64,000 nucleotides of DNA from Sphingosinicella flava (GTDB taxonomy: Bacteria > Pseudomonadota > Alphaproteobacteria > Sphingomonadales > Sphingomonadaceae): NCBI RefSeq assembly GCF_016025255.1, contig NZ_CP065592.1, positions 1,531,122 through 1,595,121 of the forward strand. The letters are read 5' to 3'. Below are positions 18,025 to 26,621 of the stretch, one piece after another. The notes beneath the pieces are model-generated. The model made no database searches. It worked only from the letters and a program-made list of their open reading frames with translations, and was not told the origin of the DNA. The position numbers and the translations under genes are program-made. Numbering within the stretch: position 1 is the stretch's first letter; each line of letters begins with the position of its first letter.

Positions 18025-19491
18025 CTAACGGCCGTTGGCGATGGCGAGCAGCCCGTTGCAATCCACCGAATAGAGCGCCGCGACGATGCGCCCGTCGAGG
18101 CTTTTCGCCAGCGCCCCGGGGGAGGCGTGGCGCGAGAAAGCGGGCCAGGCGTCGGGATGGGTGTAGAAGAAGACGTTGCGCACCAGCGGGCCGCCCCGGC
18201 TGCGCGTGTCGCCGACGATCAGCAATTCTTCGCCCGCATCGTCGCCTTCGGTAATCTGTTCCCGGCGGCAGCCGCCGGCGGTGTTGCCGGCGATCTTTTC
18301 CGGCTCGCCATTCGAGGTAGCGTTGAGGTTGATGCTGAAATAGCCTTCCTCGCCGCCCTTCGCCGCCCATATGTCCATCCTGAACATGTGCACGCCGTCC
18401 CGCGTGACGACCGTGGGAACGGCGCGCAGCGAAATCTCGCCGCTCGCCAGCGGCGGCAGGCCGGCGAGGTGGGTGAGGATGCGGACCGCGGCGCGATACA
18501 GGCCGTCCTTCACCGCCGCCGGGGCGATGGACTTCACCTGATTGTCGAACGGAATCTCATCGGGCACGTCCAGGACGGGGCGGCCCTGACGGCTGCCCTG
18601 CGCCCATCCGGCGATCGCCTTGGCGGCGATATCCTGACGAAGGGCGGCGGCGCGGGCGAGCTTCGCGTCATCGGCCTTGGCGACGAGTTCGGCCCCGGCC
18701 GGGACGGCGCGGGCGTTGGCGAGTGCCATCAGCCTGTTGCAATCGGCGCCGTAAGCGGCGGCGAGCAGGCGGCCGTTGAGGCTTTCGGCCGCGGCTTCGA
18801 TGCTCTTCTTGTCCGCGAGAGCGGCCCAATTGCCATTGTTGATGTCGAGCACGAGACCGCGCACGGCCAGGCCCGTGCCCGCCTTGCGGGTGCCGATGGC
18901 GAGGCTCTCGTCGCCCGCAAAGGCGCCGTCGGGCGCCTGTTCGCGCCGGCATCCGCCGGGCGAGACGCCCGCGTTGCGCAGCGGCCTGCCGGACCGCACG
19001 TCGCTCGGGTTGAGGCGGAGGTGCATTACGCCGACCTCCTTGCCGCGCGAGGCCGTCACCTTGACGTTGAGGACGACATCCTCCCCTTCCACCCGGTACA
19101 TTTCGGGTTCGGCCTGGAGCTGGATGGCGGGATCGGCGAAGGACGGCAGCGCCGCGACGTAAGACAGCAGGGTCTGCGTCCGGTAGAGCATCAGCCGCCG
19201 TTCGGCATCGCTGAACGTGCCGCCGATGCGGGGATGAAGCGGGATGGCCGAAGGCTGGAAAAGCCGGGGTCTGCCGGCGGCGCCCTTCGCCCGCCAATGG
19301 CGGTCGAGCGCCACCGTCACCTTTTCCCGCGCCGCCGCCATGTCGACCAGCGTTTTTTCGTCCAGGCGGAGGATGTCGGCATCCTTCGGCACATCGGGGA
19401 CATCCTGCGCGATGGTGGCGCCCGGCAGGGCCGCCGCGCACAACCCGGCGGCGAGGACCGCCTTCAGCATCCGGCGCCTGTCCCGCTTCAT
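18025..19491 (-). CDS. Secreted protein with two copies of an unrecognised two-Cys domain
   Basis: 488 residues: a signal peptide (MLKAVLAAGLCAAALPGATI after a basic MKRDRRR), then two tandem halves. Each half ends in the same pair of blocks: GGCRREQ (residue about 185 and about 410) and, 60-70 residues later, a block of the form G-R-x-(V/L)-A-A-x-Y-x-x-D-C-N-x-L-(M/L)-A-(L/I)-A-N. The two Cys per copy are likely to form a disulfide. The neighbouring gene encodes a third, single copy. Its ATG overlaps that gene's stop by 4 bp, so the two are one operon. No known family. Confidence 0.6.
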   Translation of the reverse strand: MKRDRRRMLKAVLAAGLCAAALPGATIAQDVPDVPKDADILRLDEKTLVDMAAAREKVTVALDRHWRAKGAAGRPRLFQPSAIPLHPRIGGTFSDAERRLMLYRTQTLLSYVAALPSFADPAIQLQAEPEMYRVEGEDVVLNVKVTASRGKEVGVMHLRLNPSDVRSGRPLRNAGVSPGGCRREQAPDGAFAGDESLAIGTRKAGTGLAVRGLVLDINNGNWAALADKKSIEAAAESLNGRLLAAAYGADCNRLMALANARAVPAGAELVAKADDAKLARAAALRQDIAAKAIAGWAQGSRQGRPVLDVPDEIPFDNQVKSIAPAAVKDGLYRAAVRILTHLAGLPPLASGEISLRAVPTVVTRDGVHMFRMDIWAAKGGEEGYFSINLNATSNGEPEKIAGNTAGGCRREQITEGDDAGEELLIVGDTRSRGGPLVRNVFFYTHPDAWPAFSRHASPGALAKSLDGRIVAALYSVDCNGLLAIANGR

Positions 19492-20213
19492 TGGCCGTTC
19501 GCCAAGGCGAGCAACTTGTTGCAGTCCAGCGTCTGGACCGCCGCGACGACGCGGCCGACGATCGATTCCGCCTGGCTGTCCACATCAAGGCGCGGATTGA
19601 TGTTGAGACCGCCGCCGCCTTCGATCTCGACGGCCTTGATCGCCGTTCCTTTCGCACCGCCGACCGTGCCGATGCGGTAGACCTCGCCCCCTGTGCCGGA
19701 GCCCTTCGCCTTCTGTTCCCGGCGGCATCCGCCCGCCGTCCGGCCGACCGTGCGCCATTCGCCCGGCATCCCCTTCACCGGGCTGGTCGTGACGCTCACC
19801 GTCGCGATGTCCCCGGCAAGCTGAAATTCGTAAGTCACGCCCATCGTGAGATAGGCGCCGTCGTTCATGTTAAGCCGGTAGAGCGACATCCAGCGCGGCG
19901 TGACTTGGATGTCCGAATTCTGCAGCGAGGGCTGGGCGAGGAGGAAGGCGGTGATGGCCTCCAGGCGGCGCTGCATCAACGCGCGCTCCGCCTCGCTCAC
20001 CGAATTGGCATATTGCTCGCTGACCCGAAGCTCGGGAAGGTCGATGGACGGCTCCCCTTCCGGTTCGCGCCCGGCCCAATGGTCGACAACCCGGTCCGCG
20101 AGATCGCCATAGGCTTTCGCCTGGCTATCGAGACGGCTGGTATCCTGCGCGGCCGAGGGCGCGGAAAGCAGGAGGGCGGCGGCGACCGCCGGGGAGAAAA
20201 ACGCGTTGCGCAC
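19488..20213 (-). CDS. Secreted protein with one copy of the same two-Cys domain
   Basis: 241 residues with a signal peptide (MRNAFFSPAVAAALLLSAPS, cleavage near AAQ). It ends with the blocks GGCRREQKAKG and GRVVAAVQTLDCNKLLALAN that are shared with both halves of the downstream protein. The middle (TPRWMSLYRLNMNDGAYLTM) aligns loosely with LQAEPEMYRVEGEDVVLNV in that protein. It is upstream in the operon and overlaps its partner by 4 bp. Function unknown; periplasmic or secreted. Confidence 0.6.
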   Translation of the reverse strand: MRNAFFSPAVAAALLLSAPSAAQDTSRLDSQAKAYGDLADRVVDHWAGREPEGEPSIDLPELRVSEQYANSVSEAERALMQRRLEAITAFLLAQPSLQNSDIQVTPRWMSLYRLNMNDGAYLTMGVTYEFQLAGDIATVSVTTSPVKGMPGEWRTVGRTAGGCRREQKAKGSGTGGEVYRIGTVGGAKGTAIKAVEIEGGGGLNINPRLDVDSQAESIVGRVVAAVQTLDCNKLLALANGQ

Positions 20214-20324
20214 GACAAGCTCCTTGCCGGCCGGAATAGGCCGGTATCGGAGGAAGCTTTAGAAATCGCCGCGCGCAGGGCCATCCCCTTTCGACGAAAG
20301 GGGAAAATCCGGGCGACGAATGGG

Positions 20325-21833
20325 TCAGAGCAGGATCGAGACGGTCTTGGTTTCCAGATAAGCCTCGATGCCCTGACTGCCATTTTCGCGGCCGAAGCCC
20401 GATTGCTTGTAGCCGCCGAAGGGCAAGGCGATGTCGGCGCCGGACGGGCAATTGCCCCACACCATCCCGGCTTTGATCTTCGCGGTGAGGCGATGCATCG
20501 CGGAGATGTCGCGCGTCCAGACGCTGGCGGCGAGGCCGTAGGGCGTGTCGTTCGCGGCCCTGGCGACCTCGTCGAGATCGTCGAAGCGCTGGGCGACGAG
20601 GACGGGGCCGAAGATTTCCTCCTTCACCACGGTCATGTCGGGCTTCACGTCGACCAGCACAGTGGGGCTGACGAAATAGCCGTCTCCACCGAGCGCTTCG
20701 CCGCCGGTGAGGACGGAGGCGCCCGCCTTCCTGCCCGCGTCGATATAGGAGAGGACGCGCTCATGCTGTTCCTGGGAGACGAGCGGGCCCATCCTTGTAT
20801 CGGGGGCGAGGCTGGGGCCGACCTTCCAGTCCCTGGCATTGTCGGCGACGGCTTCGAGCAGGCGGTCGAACACGTCGCGATGGGCGTAGAGGCGCGAGCC
20901 CGCGATGCAGACCTGGCCCGCATTGGCGAAGATCGAGCGGGCGGCGCCGGCGGCGGTCGACGCGATGTCGACGTCGGGGAGGACGATGACCGGGGACTTG
21001 CCGCCAAGCTCCAGGGTGACGCGCTTCAGCGTGTCGGTGGCGGCGCGGTTGATGATCTTGCCAACCTCCGTCGAGCCGGTGAAGGCGATCTTGTCGACTT
21101 GCGGATGGCGGACGAGGCGGTCGCCCGCCGTTTCGCCAAGCCCGGTGACGATGTTGAGGACGCCCGCCGGAATGCCGCTTTGCGCGACGAGATCGCCGAG
21201 GCGGAGGGCGGTAAGCGAGGTCTGTTCGGCGGGCTTCAGCACGATGGTGCAGCCCGCGGCGAGGGCGACGGCGATCTTCTGCACCGCCATCATGAGGGGG
21301 TAGTTCCACGGCACGATCTGCGCGCAGACGCCGACCGGCTCGCGGCGGACATAGGAGTGGAAGGTGCCGGTCGGGTGCATGGCGGGCTCGATCGTCTGGC
21401 CCGCGAGCTTGGTCGCCCAGCCCGCCATGTAGCGCAGGGTCGCGACGCAGCGGGGGAGATCGTAGCCGCCGGAGAGCGCCATGGGCTTGCCGTTGTCGAT
21501 CGATTCGAGCTCGGCCAATTCGTCATTATGCGCTTCGAGGAGGTCCGCGAGCCTTTCGATCAGGCGCGCGCGGGCATAAGGCGGAAGGCCGGTCCAGCGG
21601 CCGTCGTCGAAGGCGGCGCGGGCGGCGGCGACGGCGCGGTCGACATCGGCGTCCGAAGCATCGGCGATGCGGGCGATTTCCTTGCCCGTCGAGGGATCGA
21701 CGACGGCCAGGGTCTTGTCGTGGGAGGAGGCGACCCATTCGCCGTTCACGAACAAAGCGGGCGCCCGCTGCAGCAGCCGCGCGGCGCCTTCGGAATAAGC
21801 GGGCTGGGCGGCGATGCTGGTCATGTCGTTCAT
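20325..21833 (-). CDS. NAD(P)-dependent aldehyde dehydrogenase
   Basis: 502 residues, full ALDH-superfamily length. Readable sites: IVPWNYPLMMA (Asn near the oxyanion hole), FTGSTEVGKII (cofactor loop), VTLELGGKSP (general base Glu) and NAGQVCIAGSR (catalytic Cys). Sequence type is closest to betaine/phenylacetaldehyde dehydrogenase-like enzymes; the exact aldehyde cannot be read. It stands alone, separated by 110 bp from the secreted-protein operon and by 330 bp from the chitinase-like gene. Confidence 0.9.
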   Translation of the reverse strand: MNDMTSIAAQPAYSEGAARLLQRAPALFVNGEWVASSHDKTLAVVDPSTGKEIARIADASDADVDRAVAAARAAFDDGRWTGLPPYARARLIERLADLLEAHNDELAELESIDNGKPMALSGGYDLPRCVATLRYMAGWATKLAGQTIEPAMHPTGTFHSYVRREPVGVCAQIVPWNYPLMMAVQKIAVALAAGCTIVLKPAEQTSLTALRLGDLVAQSGIPAGVLNIVTGLGETAGDRLVRHPQVDKIAFTGSTEVGKIINRAATDTLKRVTLELGGKSPVIVLPDVDIASTAAGAARSIFANAGQVCIAGSRLYAHRDVFDRLLEAVADNARDWKVGPSLAPDTRMGPLVSQEQHERVLSYIDAGRKAGASVLTGGEALGGDGYFVSPTVLVDVKPDMTVVKEEIFGPVLVAQRFDDLDEVARAANDTPYGLAASVWTRDISAMHRLTAKIKAGMVWGNCPSGADIALPFGGYKQSGFGRENGSQGIEAYLETKTVSILL

Positions 21834-22082
21834 GGACTTGTCCTCTTTGGCGGCGAGCGCTTGCCTGGCGCTATCGTCCCGCGCCGCGAGCCAGTCAATG
21901 ACCTTGGGGGCACCGCCTCGCCACCGTCACGGCGGGACAGGAATGCCAAGGCTTTACAAATTCTTAGAGAATGAGAATGATGGATGCCCGAGCGATCGGA
22001 ACGGTTCAGTGGGGTGACTGAACGGGAGGAGCGGAGTCCAAGGGAAGCGCTCCTCCCCAATCGCATCACGCCGCATCGGGAT

Positions 22083-22120
22083 AAAAAAAAGGACCGTTCC
22101 TTCCGGAGAAGGAACGGTCC
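22083..22120 (-). terminator. Rho-independent terminator of the GH18 lipoprotein gene
   Basis: On the minus strand, GGACCGTTCCTT pairs with AAGGAACGGTCC (22120-22109 with 22102-22091), a perfect 12-bp stem with a 6-nt loop, followed by eight T (plus-strand A at 22083-22090). It lies 45 bp after the stop at 22165. The remaining 21834-22082 holds nothing else I can name. Confidence 0.9.
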
Positions 22121-22164
22121 AGTGGGGTGACTTGTATCGGAGCGAGGCTCCGAAATTCACAAAA

Positions 22165-24582
22165 TCATGGCGTCATCGGACCCGGGCAGGCGCGCTGCAG
22201 GAAGCTGCATTTCACGTCCGCCATCAGCGTGTTGCTGTTGCCGGTATCACCGTAGTTGATCATCCAAATGATCACACCGCCAGCACCTCCGCCACGTACC
22301 CAATTGCCTTTCGCTTGGATGGACCGGCCGTTCTCGTAAGTGACATAAGCTATGCCCCTGCGATTATGGTGGATCCCCGTTGAAGGCGGCGGAATATAGC
22401 CTTGGGGGAATTCAGCGGCAGGATAGGTGCGGTAGATCGCTTGAGCTTCTTCATCGAAGACCATCTGGCCGTTATCGATGTAACCCAATTCCTTCATCAT
22501 ATTATATTCAAACCCCTGCTCAGGGGGGTTATAATATTGCACATTTTCGGTGTTGAGGCGCGGCGTACGTCCAGGGTTTCCATTGCCATCGACCAAACCC
22601 AAGCCATAAGCTGTGCCGTAAAAACCCATGCCTATGCCTATCTTTTGGCGCGCATTGACAACGCCAGCCAATTCATAGGCGACGATACTGCTGTTGAGAT
22701 CAACGGGAGCATCATTCGTCTTAGGCGTATTGCCTGGGTCGGTGCGCCAATAAGCGCCGAAGATGGGGCTGTTGAGCCATGACCCCCAGCCACCACCGAC
22801 CCAAGTCGAGCCGACGCCGTAACTCATCATGTTATACTGATCGACCATGTTGGCCACGTCGACCTGATATTGGTCGGGCTGCTGGCCCTTTTTGACAGTG
22901 TAAGCCGAGAACGTGATGAGGATCGGCGTGCCCTGATAGAAAGGACGAGCATTCGCCTCCGCGCGGATTTCATGAATAAGGGCCTTTAGGCGCCGGACAG
23001 ATTCGGTACCGGGGATGGCGGTTCCGCAATCTTGCGCGCTGCAACCGTCCGCCAGCCGGTTTTCCCAATCGACGTCGATGCCATCATATCGATGCAGGAC
23101 AAGATAATCGACGATGTTCTTGACGAACCGCGGGCGCAAATTGTCGGCCGAGCTGAGATTAAAGCCAATGCCGTCCAGGCCATCACCACCGAACATTAGA
23201 ATTGCCTTCGTTCCGGCCGCATGAGCTCGAGCGATCAGCCAATCCTCCACGGAAACGCCGGCCTGCGGCGAACCAGGATTGGTCGAATCATGGAAGGTGC
23301 CCCCGGCCAGGACGATATCGCCCGGACCCTTGCCTGGCTCAGGAATGGAGCCCCCTCCAGGAGCGACGCGCGCCAGGACGATATGCGTCATCGCGGTCAT
23401 GTCGACTTCCTGCGGCTGGTACATCTGGTCCCAGAAATAACCAGCATAATAGCCGTTGACCCAAGGCTGACGCGGCGCCGCCGGATCCACGATCACCGTT
23501 GCGATGGCACGGAAGCTCGGATCGTGGCTCGCGGTTGCAATGACCGAATATTGGCCGGGCGTGGCCGGAGCCGTGTACAAGCCCGTGGTGCCGCCTGAAG
23601 GCGTAATCGTCCCCTGCCCTGCGGGCACCGAAAGGCTGCAGGTGGCGTTGCTGACGCCCCTCAACGTACAGGTGAACTGCTGCGTGGCGGAAGGCTGGAG
23701 ACGAATCCAGACGCCATCAGGTTGCCCAGTCGCAGAGATCGACAATGTTGGGCGAGGCCCGACATTGACCGTCGCGACGGCCGTCTTGGTCGGATCGGCA
23801 ACCGAGGTGGCAACGACATGATAGGTGCCACCCGTTTCCGTCGGGGTCGGCGGATTGTAATAACCCGAAGTGGAAACAGTACCGCCAATAGCGCCTTCCT
23901 GCACAGACCATGTGCAGGCCGTGTTCGGGCTGCCGGTGACGGTGCACTGGAATTGCTGAGTTCTATCCGCATCCAAGTTGACCGTCGCAGGCGTAATCGC
24001 GACTGAAACTCCCTGGATTACCGTCACTGCCGCTGTAGCCGTCTTTGTTGTATCGGCAGCCGCAGCGGCCGTGACCGTGTAGGTTCCAGGAGTCGACGGC
24101 GCGGTGTAGAGCCCCGTCGCGCTGATTGTGCCGCCGCTCGTCGACCAGTTGCAATTGGGGTTGGCGCTGCCGGCGACCGTGCAAGTGAATTGCCTGGTCG
24201 TTCCAGTTTCCACATTGGCCGTAACAGGATTGATTGTAACAGAAACTGGCGCGGCCACCGTGACGGTCGCGGTGGCCGTTTTCGTCGCATCTGCGGCGGC
24301 GGCAGCGGTAACCGTGTAGGTTCCGCCATTCGCGGGCGCGGTGTAGAGACCGGCAGCGCTGACCGTGCCGCCGGTGGCGGACCAATTACAAGCAGTATTC
24401 GTGCTGCCTGTCACAGTGCACTGGAATTGGGCGGTGCCGTTTGTGAGGACATTTGCCGTTGCCGGGGTAATGGCGACGGCAACAGTGGGCGGTGGCGGTG
24501 GCGGTGGCGACGAACCCTTATCGCCGCCGCAAGAGACCAGCATCAAAGCCGTCAAACCCAAAGTCAGATTTCGTACCATCAC
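22165..24582 (-). CDS. GH18 chitinase-like lipoprotein with four Ig-like repeats
   Basis: About 805 residues. The lipoprotein signal MMVRNLTLGLTALMLVSCGG (lipobox VSC) is followed by a poly-Pro stretch. Four tandem bacterial Ig-like repeats (about residues 33-370) each begin like VSVTINPVTANVETG, with a conserved QFxCTV and a Gly-Leu-Tyr-Thr-Ala-Pro block. The C-terminal GH18 domain has the catalytic motif DGIDVDWE. GH18 enzymes hydrolyse chitin or related N-acetylglucosamine polymers. Ig-like repeats usually position the catalytic domain outside the cell. Start GTG 24582 or ATG 24579; GGGGG lies 7-10 nt upstream. Confidence 0.85.
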   Translation of the reverse strand: MMVRNLTLGLTALMLVSCGGDKGSSPPPPPPPTVAVAITPATANVLTNGTAQFQCTVTGSTNTACNWSATGGTVSAAGLYTAPANGGTYTVTAAAAADATKTATATVTVAAPVSVTINPVTANVETGTTRQFTCTVAGSANPNCNWSTSGGTISATGLYTAPSTPGTYTVTAAAAADTTKTATAAVTVIQGVSVAITPATVNLDADRTQQFQCTVTGSPNTACTWSVQEGAIGGTVSTSGYYNPPTPTETGGTYHVVATSVADPTKTAVATVNVGPRPTLSISATGQPDGVWIRLQPSATQQFTCTLRGVSNATCSLSVPAGQGTITPSGGTTGLYTAPATPGQYSVIATASHDPSFRAIATVIVDPAAPRQPWVNGYYAGYFWDQMYQPQEVDMTAMTHIVLARVAPGGGSIPEPGKGPGDIVLAGGTFHDSTNPGSPQAGVSVEDWLIARAHAAGTKAILMFGGDGLDGIGFNLSSADNLRPRFVKNIVDYLVLHRYDGIDVDWENRLADGCSAQDCGTAIPGTESVRRLKALIHEIRAEANARPFYQGTPILITFSAYTVKKGQQPDQYQVDVANMVDQYNMMSYGVGSTWVGGGWGSWLNSPIFGAYWRTDPGNTPKTNDAPVDLNSSIVAYELAGVVNARQKIGIGMGFYGTAYGLGLVDGNGNPGRTPRLNTENVQYYNPPEQGFEYNMMKELGYIDNGQMVFDEEAQAIYRTYPAAEFPQGYIPPPSTGIHHNRRGIAYVTYENGRSIQAKGNWVRGGGAGGVIIWMINYGDTGNSNTLMADVKCSFLQRACPGPMTP

Positions 24583-25003
24583 GCCGATACCCCCTTAATC
24601 ACGCCACATGCGGGCAAACCGGCACCGAGCTCAGTCCGGCCCAATTTCCCGACAGAAAAGGATGGGGCGGCGAAGATGGGTGAAGGCGGGGTCGTGGTCC
24701 CGGCTTCGGCGCTCCCTCCCCAGGAGCTGTCATCTTCGCCGCCAAACGCGGTGAGCAACGACACCGCGTCAAGGTTTTTACGTAAAGCCACCATTTGCCC
24801 CACAAATTCCGCTCTCGTAAAACCTGGATGCGTCATTGCTCCAGCCCGGAGAGCAATCCACGCCTAGTAGACGAAGGCCTAAGATTTCGTAGACGAACGT
24901 GACGGCGAGTCCATTTGTGATGGCAGATCGGCCGGATTGCGCGGCGCGGGCGCGGCGGCGGCATCGAATTCGATCCGAATCGGACCGAGCGATGGCAGAC
25001 GCC
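24583..25003. other. Gene-poor region with a direct repeat upstream of the GH18 gene
   Basis: GTAGACGAA occurs at 24867-24875 and again at 24889-24897, exactly 22 bp apart (about two helical turns, same face), which is a plausible operator for the minus-strand GH18 gene. A minus-strand 85-codon frame (24579-24836) overlaps the GH18 start by a GTGA but lacks a clear ribosome site or family, so I do not call it a gene. Confidence 0.35.
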
Positions 25004-26584
25004 TTAGCGGGCCAGCGCCTCGGCGATCAGTTTGCGGCTGTTCCCGACGCCGTAAAGGGCGATGAAACTGCCCATGCGCGGCCCCTGGCTGGTGCCGAGC
25101 AAGGTTTCGTAGAGCGCCTTGAACCAATCGCGCAGGTTTTCGAAACTGTGGGCCTTGCCGACTTCGAAGACCATGTTCTGGATCGTGTCGGCGTCGGTAT
25201 CCTCCGCCATTCCGCCGAGCTGGGCGTCGAGGTCGCGGAGCGCGGCGGCCTCCTTTTCATCGGGCGCGCGGCGATGGAGGCTGTCCTTCACGAAATCGCG
25301 GAAATAGGCGCCCGCATAGCCGATCAGGGCATCGAGTTCGGGATGGGTTTCCGGCGAGGCGTCGGGCGCGTAGCGCCTGACGAAGGCCCAGAGCAGATCC
25401 TTGTCGTCGCTCGACGCGACGCCGACCAGATTGAGGAGAAGCGCGAAGGTGAGCGGCATCCGCGCCGCCGGCGGATTGCCCGCATGAACGTGGTGGACGG
25501 GATTGCCGAGCTTCTTGTCCGCTTCCTGCGCCGGATAGGCGGCGAGGAATTGCTGATATTCGTCCACCGCCCGTGGAATGATGCCGAAGCTGAGCTGCTT
25601 CGCCCGCTTCGGTTCGCGATAGAGGTAGAAGCTGAGGCTTTCCGGCGGCGCATAGGTCAGCCACTGGTCGATGGTGACGCCGTTGCCCTTGGTCTTCGAA
25701 ATCTTTTCGCCATTTTCGTCGAGGAAGAGCTCGTAATTGAAGCCTTCGGGCGGGCGGCTCCCAAGGATACGGACGATCTTCGAGCTTTGGGTAACGCTGT
25801 CGATCAAATCCTTGCCCGCCATTTCATAATCGACGCCGAGCGCATACCAGCGCATCGCCCAGTCGACCTTCCACTGCAGCTTCGCGCCGCCCTTCAGGAT
25901 CGACTGTTCGACCGCTTCGCCGGTCGCGGGATCGGTGTAGCGGATGAGGCCGGTTTCGGCGTCCACGACCTCGACCGGAACCTGCAACACCTTGCCATTG
26001 ACCTGGCTGATCGGGAGGACCGGCGAATAGGTCTGGCGGCGCTCTTCGCGCAAAGTCGGGAGCATGACGCCCATGATTGCGTCATATTGGCGCAACACCT
26101 GGCGCAGCGCATCGTCGAAGGCGCCTGAGCCGTAGCAGTCCGACGAGGCCCTGAATTCATAGTCGAAGCCGAAGCGGTCGAGAAAAGCCTTCAAGAGATT
26201 GTTGTTGTGATCGGCATAGCTTGCGTGGCCGCAGCCAAACGGGTCGGGCACGCGGGACAAAGGCTGATCGAGATGGTCGTGCATCATATCCTGATGCGGC
26301 ACGCCGGGCGGCACCTTGCGCATGCCGTCCATGTCGTCGGAGAAAGCGATGAGGCGGGTCGGCCAATCGACGATTTCGTGGAGGGCATGGCGCACCATCA
26401 GGGTGCGGGCGACCTCCTGGAACGTGCCGAGGTGCGGCAGGCCCGATGGGCCGTAGCCGGTTTCGAAGACGATGCCCTTTTCGCCCGGACCGTCCGGATA
26501 GCGTTTCAAGAGCTTCCGCGCCTCTTCATAAGGCCAAGCCTTTGAAACCTTTGCGGCTTCGCGGATCTCTTGCGGAATCGTCAC
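25004..26584 (-). CDS. lysK: Lysyl-tRNA synthetase, class I
   Basis: 526 residues. The HIGH-like signature appears as GPSGLPHLGTF (about residue 45) and the KMSKS-like loop as KISKTKGNG (about 295). It charges tRNA-Lys. The class I form is the usual one in alphaproteobacteria and archaea, in place of the class II LysS. Its start (26584) is only 37 bp from the divergent helicase start, so both promoters must be compact or overlapping. Confidence 0.95.
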   Translation of the reverse strand: MTIPQEIREAAKVSKAWPYEEARKLLKRYPDGPGEKGIVFETGYGPSGLPHLGTFQEVARTLMVRHALHEIVDWPTRLIAFSDDMDGMRKVPPGVPHQDMMHDHLDQPLSRVPDPFGCGHASYADHNNNLLKAFLDRFGFDYEFRASSDCYGSGAFDDALRQVLRQYDAIMGVMLPTLREERRQTYSPVLPISQVNGKVLQVPVEVVDAETGLIRYTDPATGEAVEQSILKGGAKLQWKVDWAMRWYALGVDYEMAGKDLIDSVTQSSKIVRILGSRPPEGFNYELFLDENGEKISKTKGNGVTIDQWLTYAPPESLSFYLYREPKRAKQLSFGIIPRAVDEYQQFLAAYPAQEADKKLGNPVHHVHAGNPPAARMPLTFALLLNLVGVASSDDKDLLWAFVRRYAPDASPETHPELDALIGYAGAYFRDFVKDSLHRRAPDEKEAAALRDLDAQLGGMAEDTDADTIQNMVFEVGKAHSFENLRDWFKALYETLLGTSQGPRMGSFIALYGVGNSRKLIAEALAR

Positions 26585-26621
26585 TGTTGCCCTTTCGTTC
26601 CGGCTGTCCCAAATGGAGCGG

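Noticed and set aside
24579-24836. 85-codon minus-strand frame upstream of the GH18 gene
   Set aside because: It overlaps the GH18 start by GTGA, but has a weak ribosome site, no motif and a composition like non-coding sequence. Kept only as a note in the intergenic entry.
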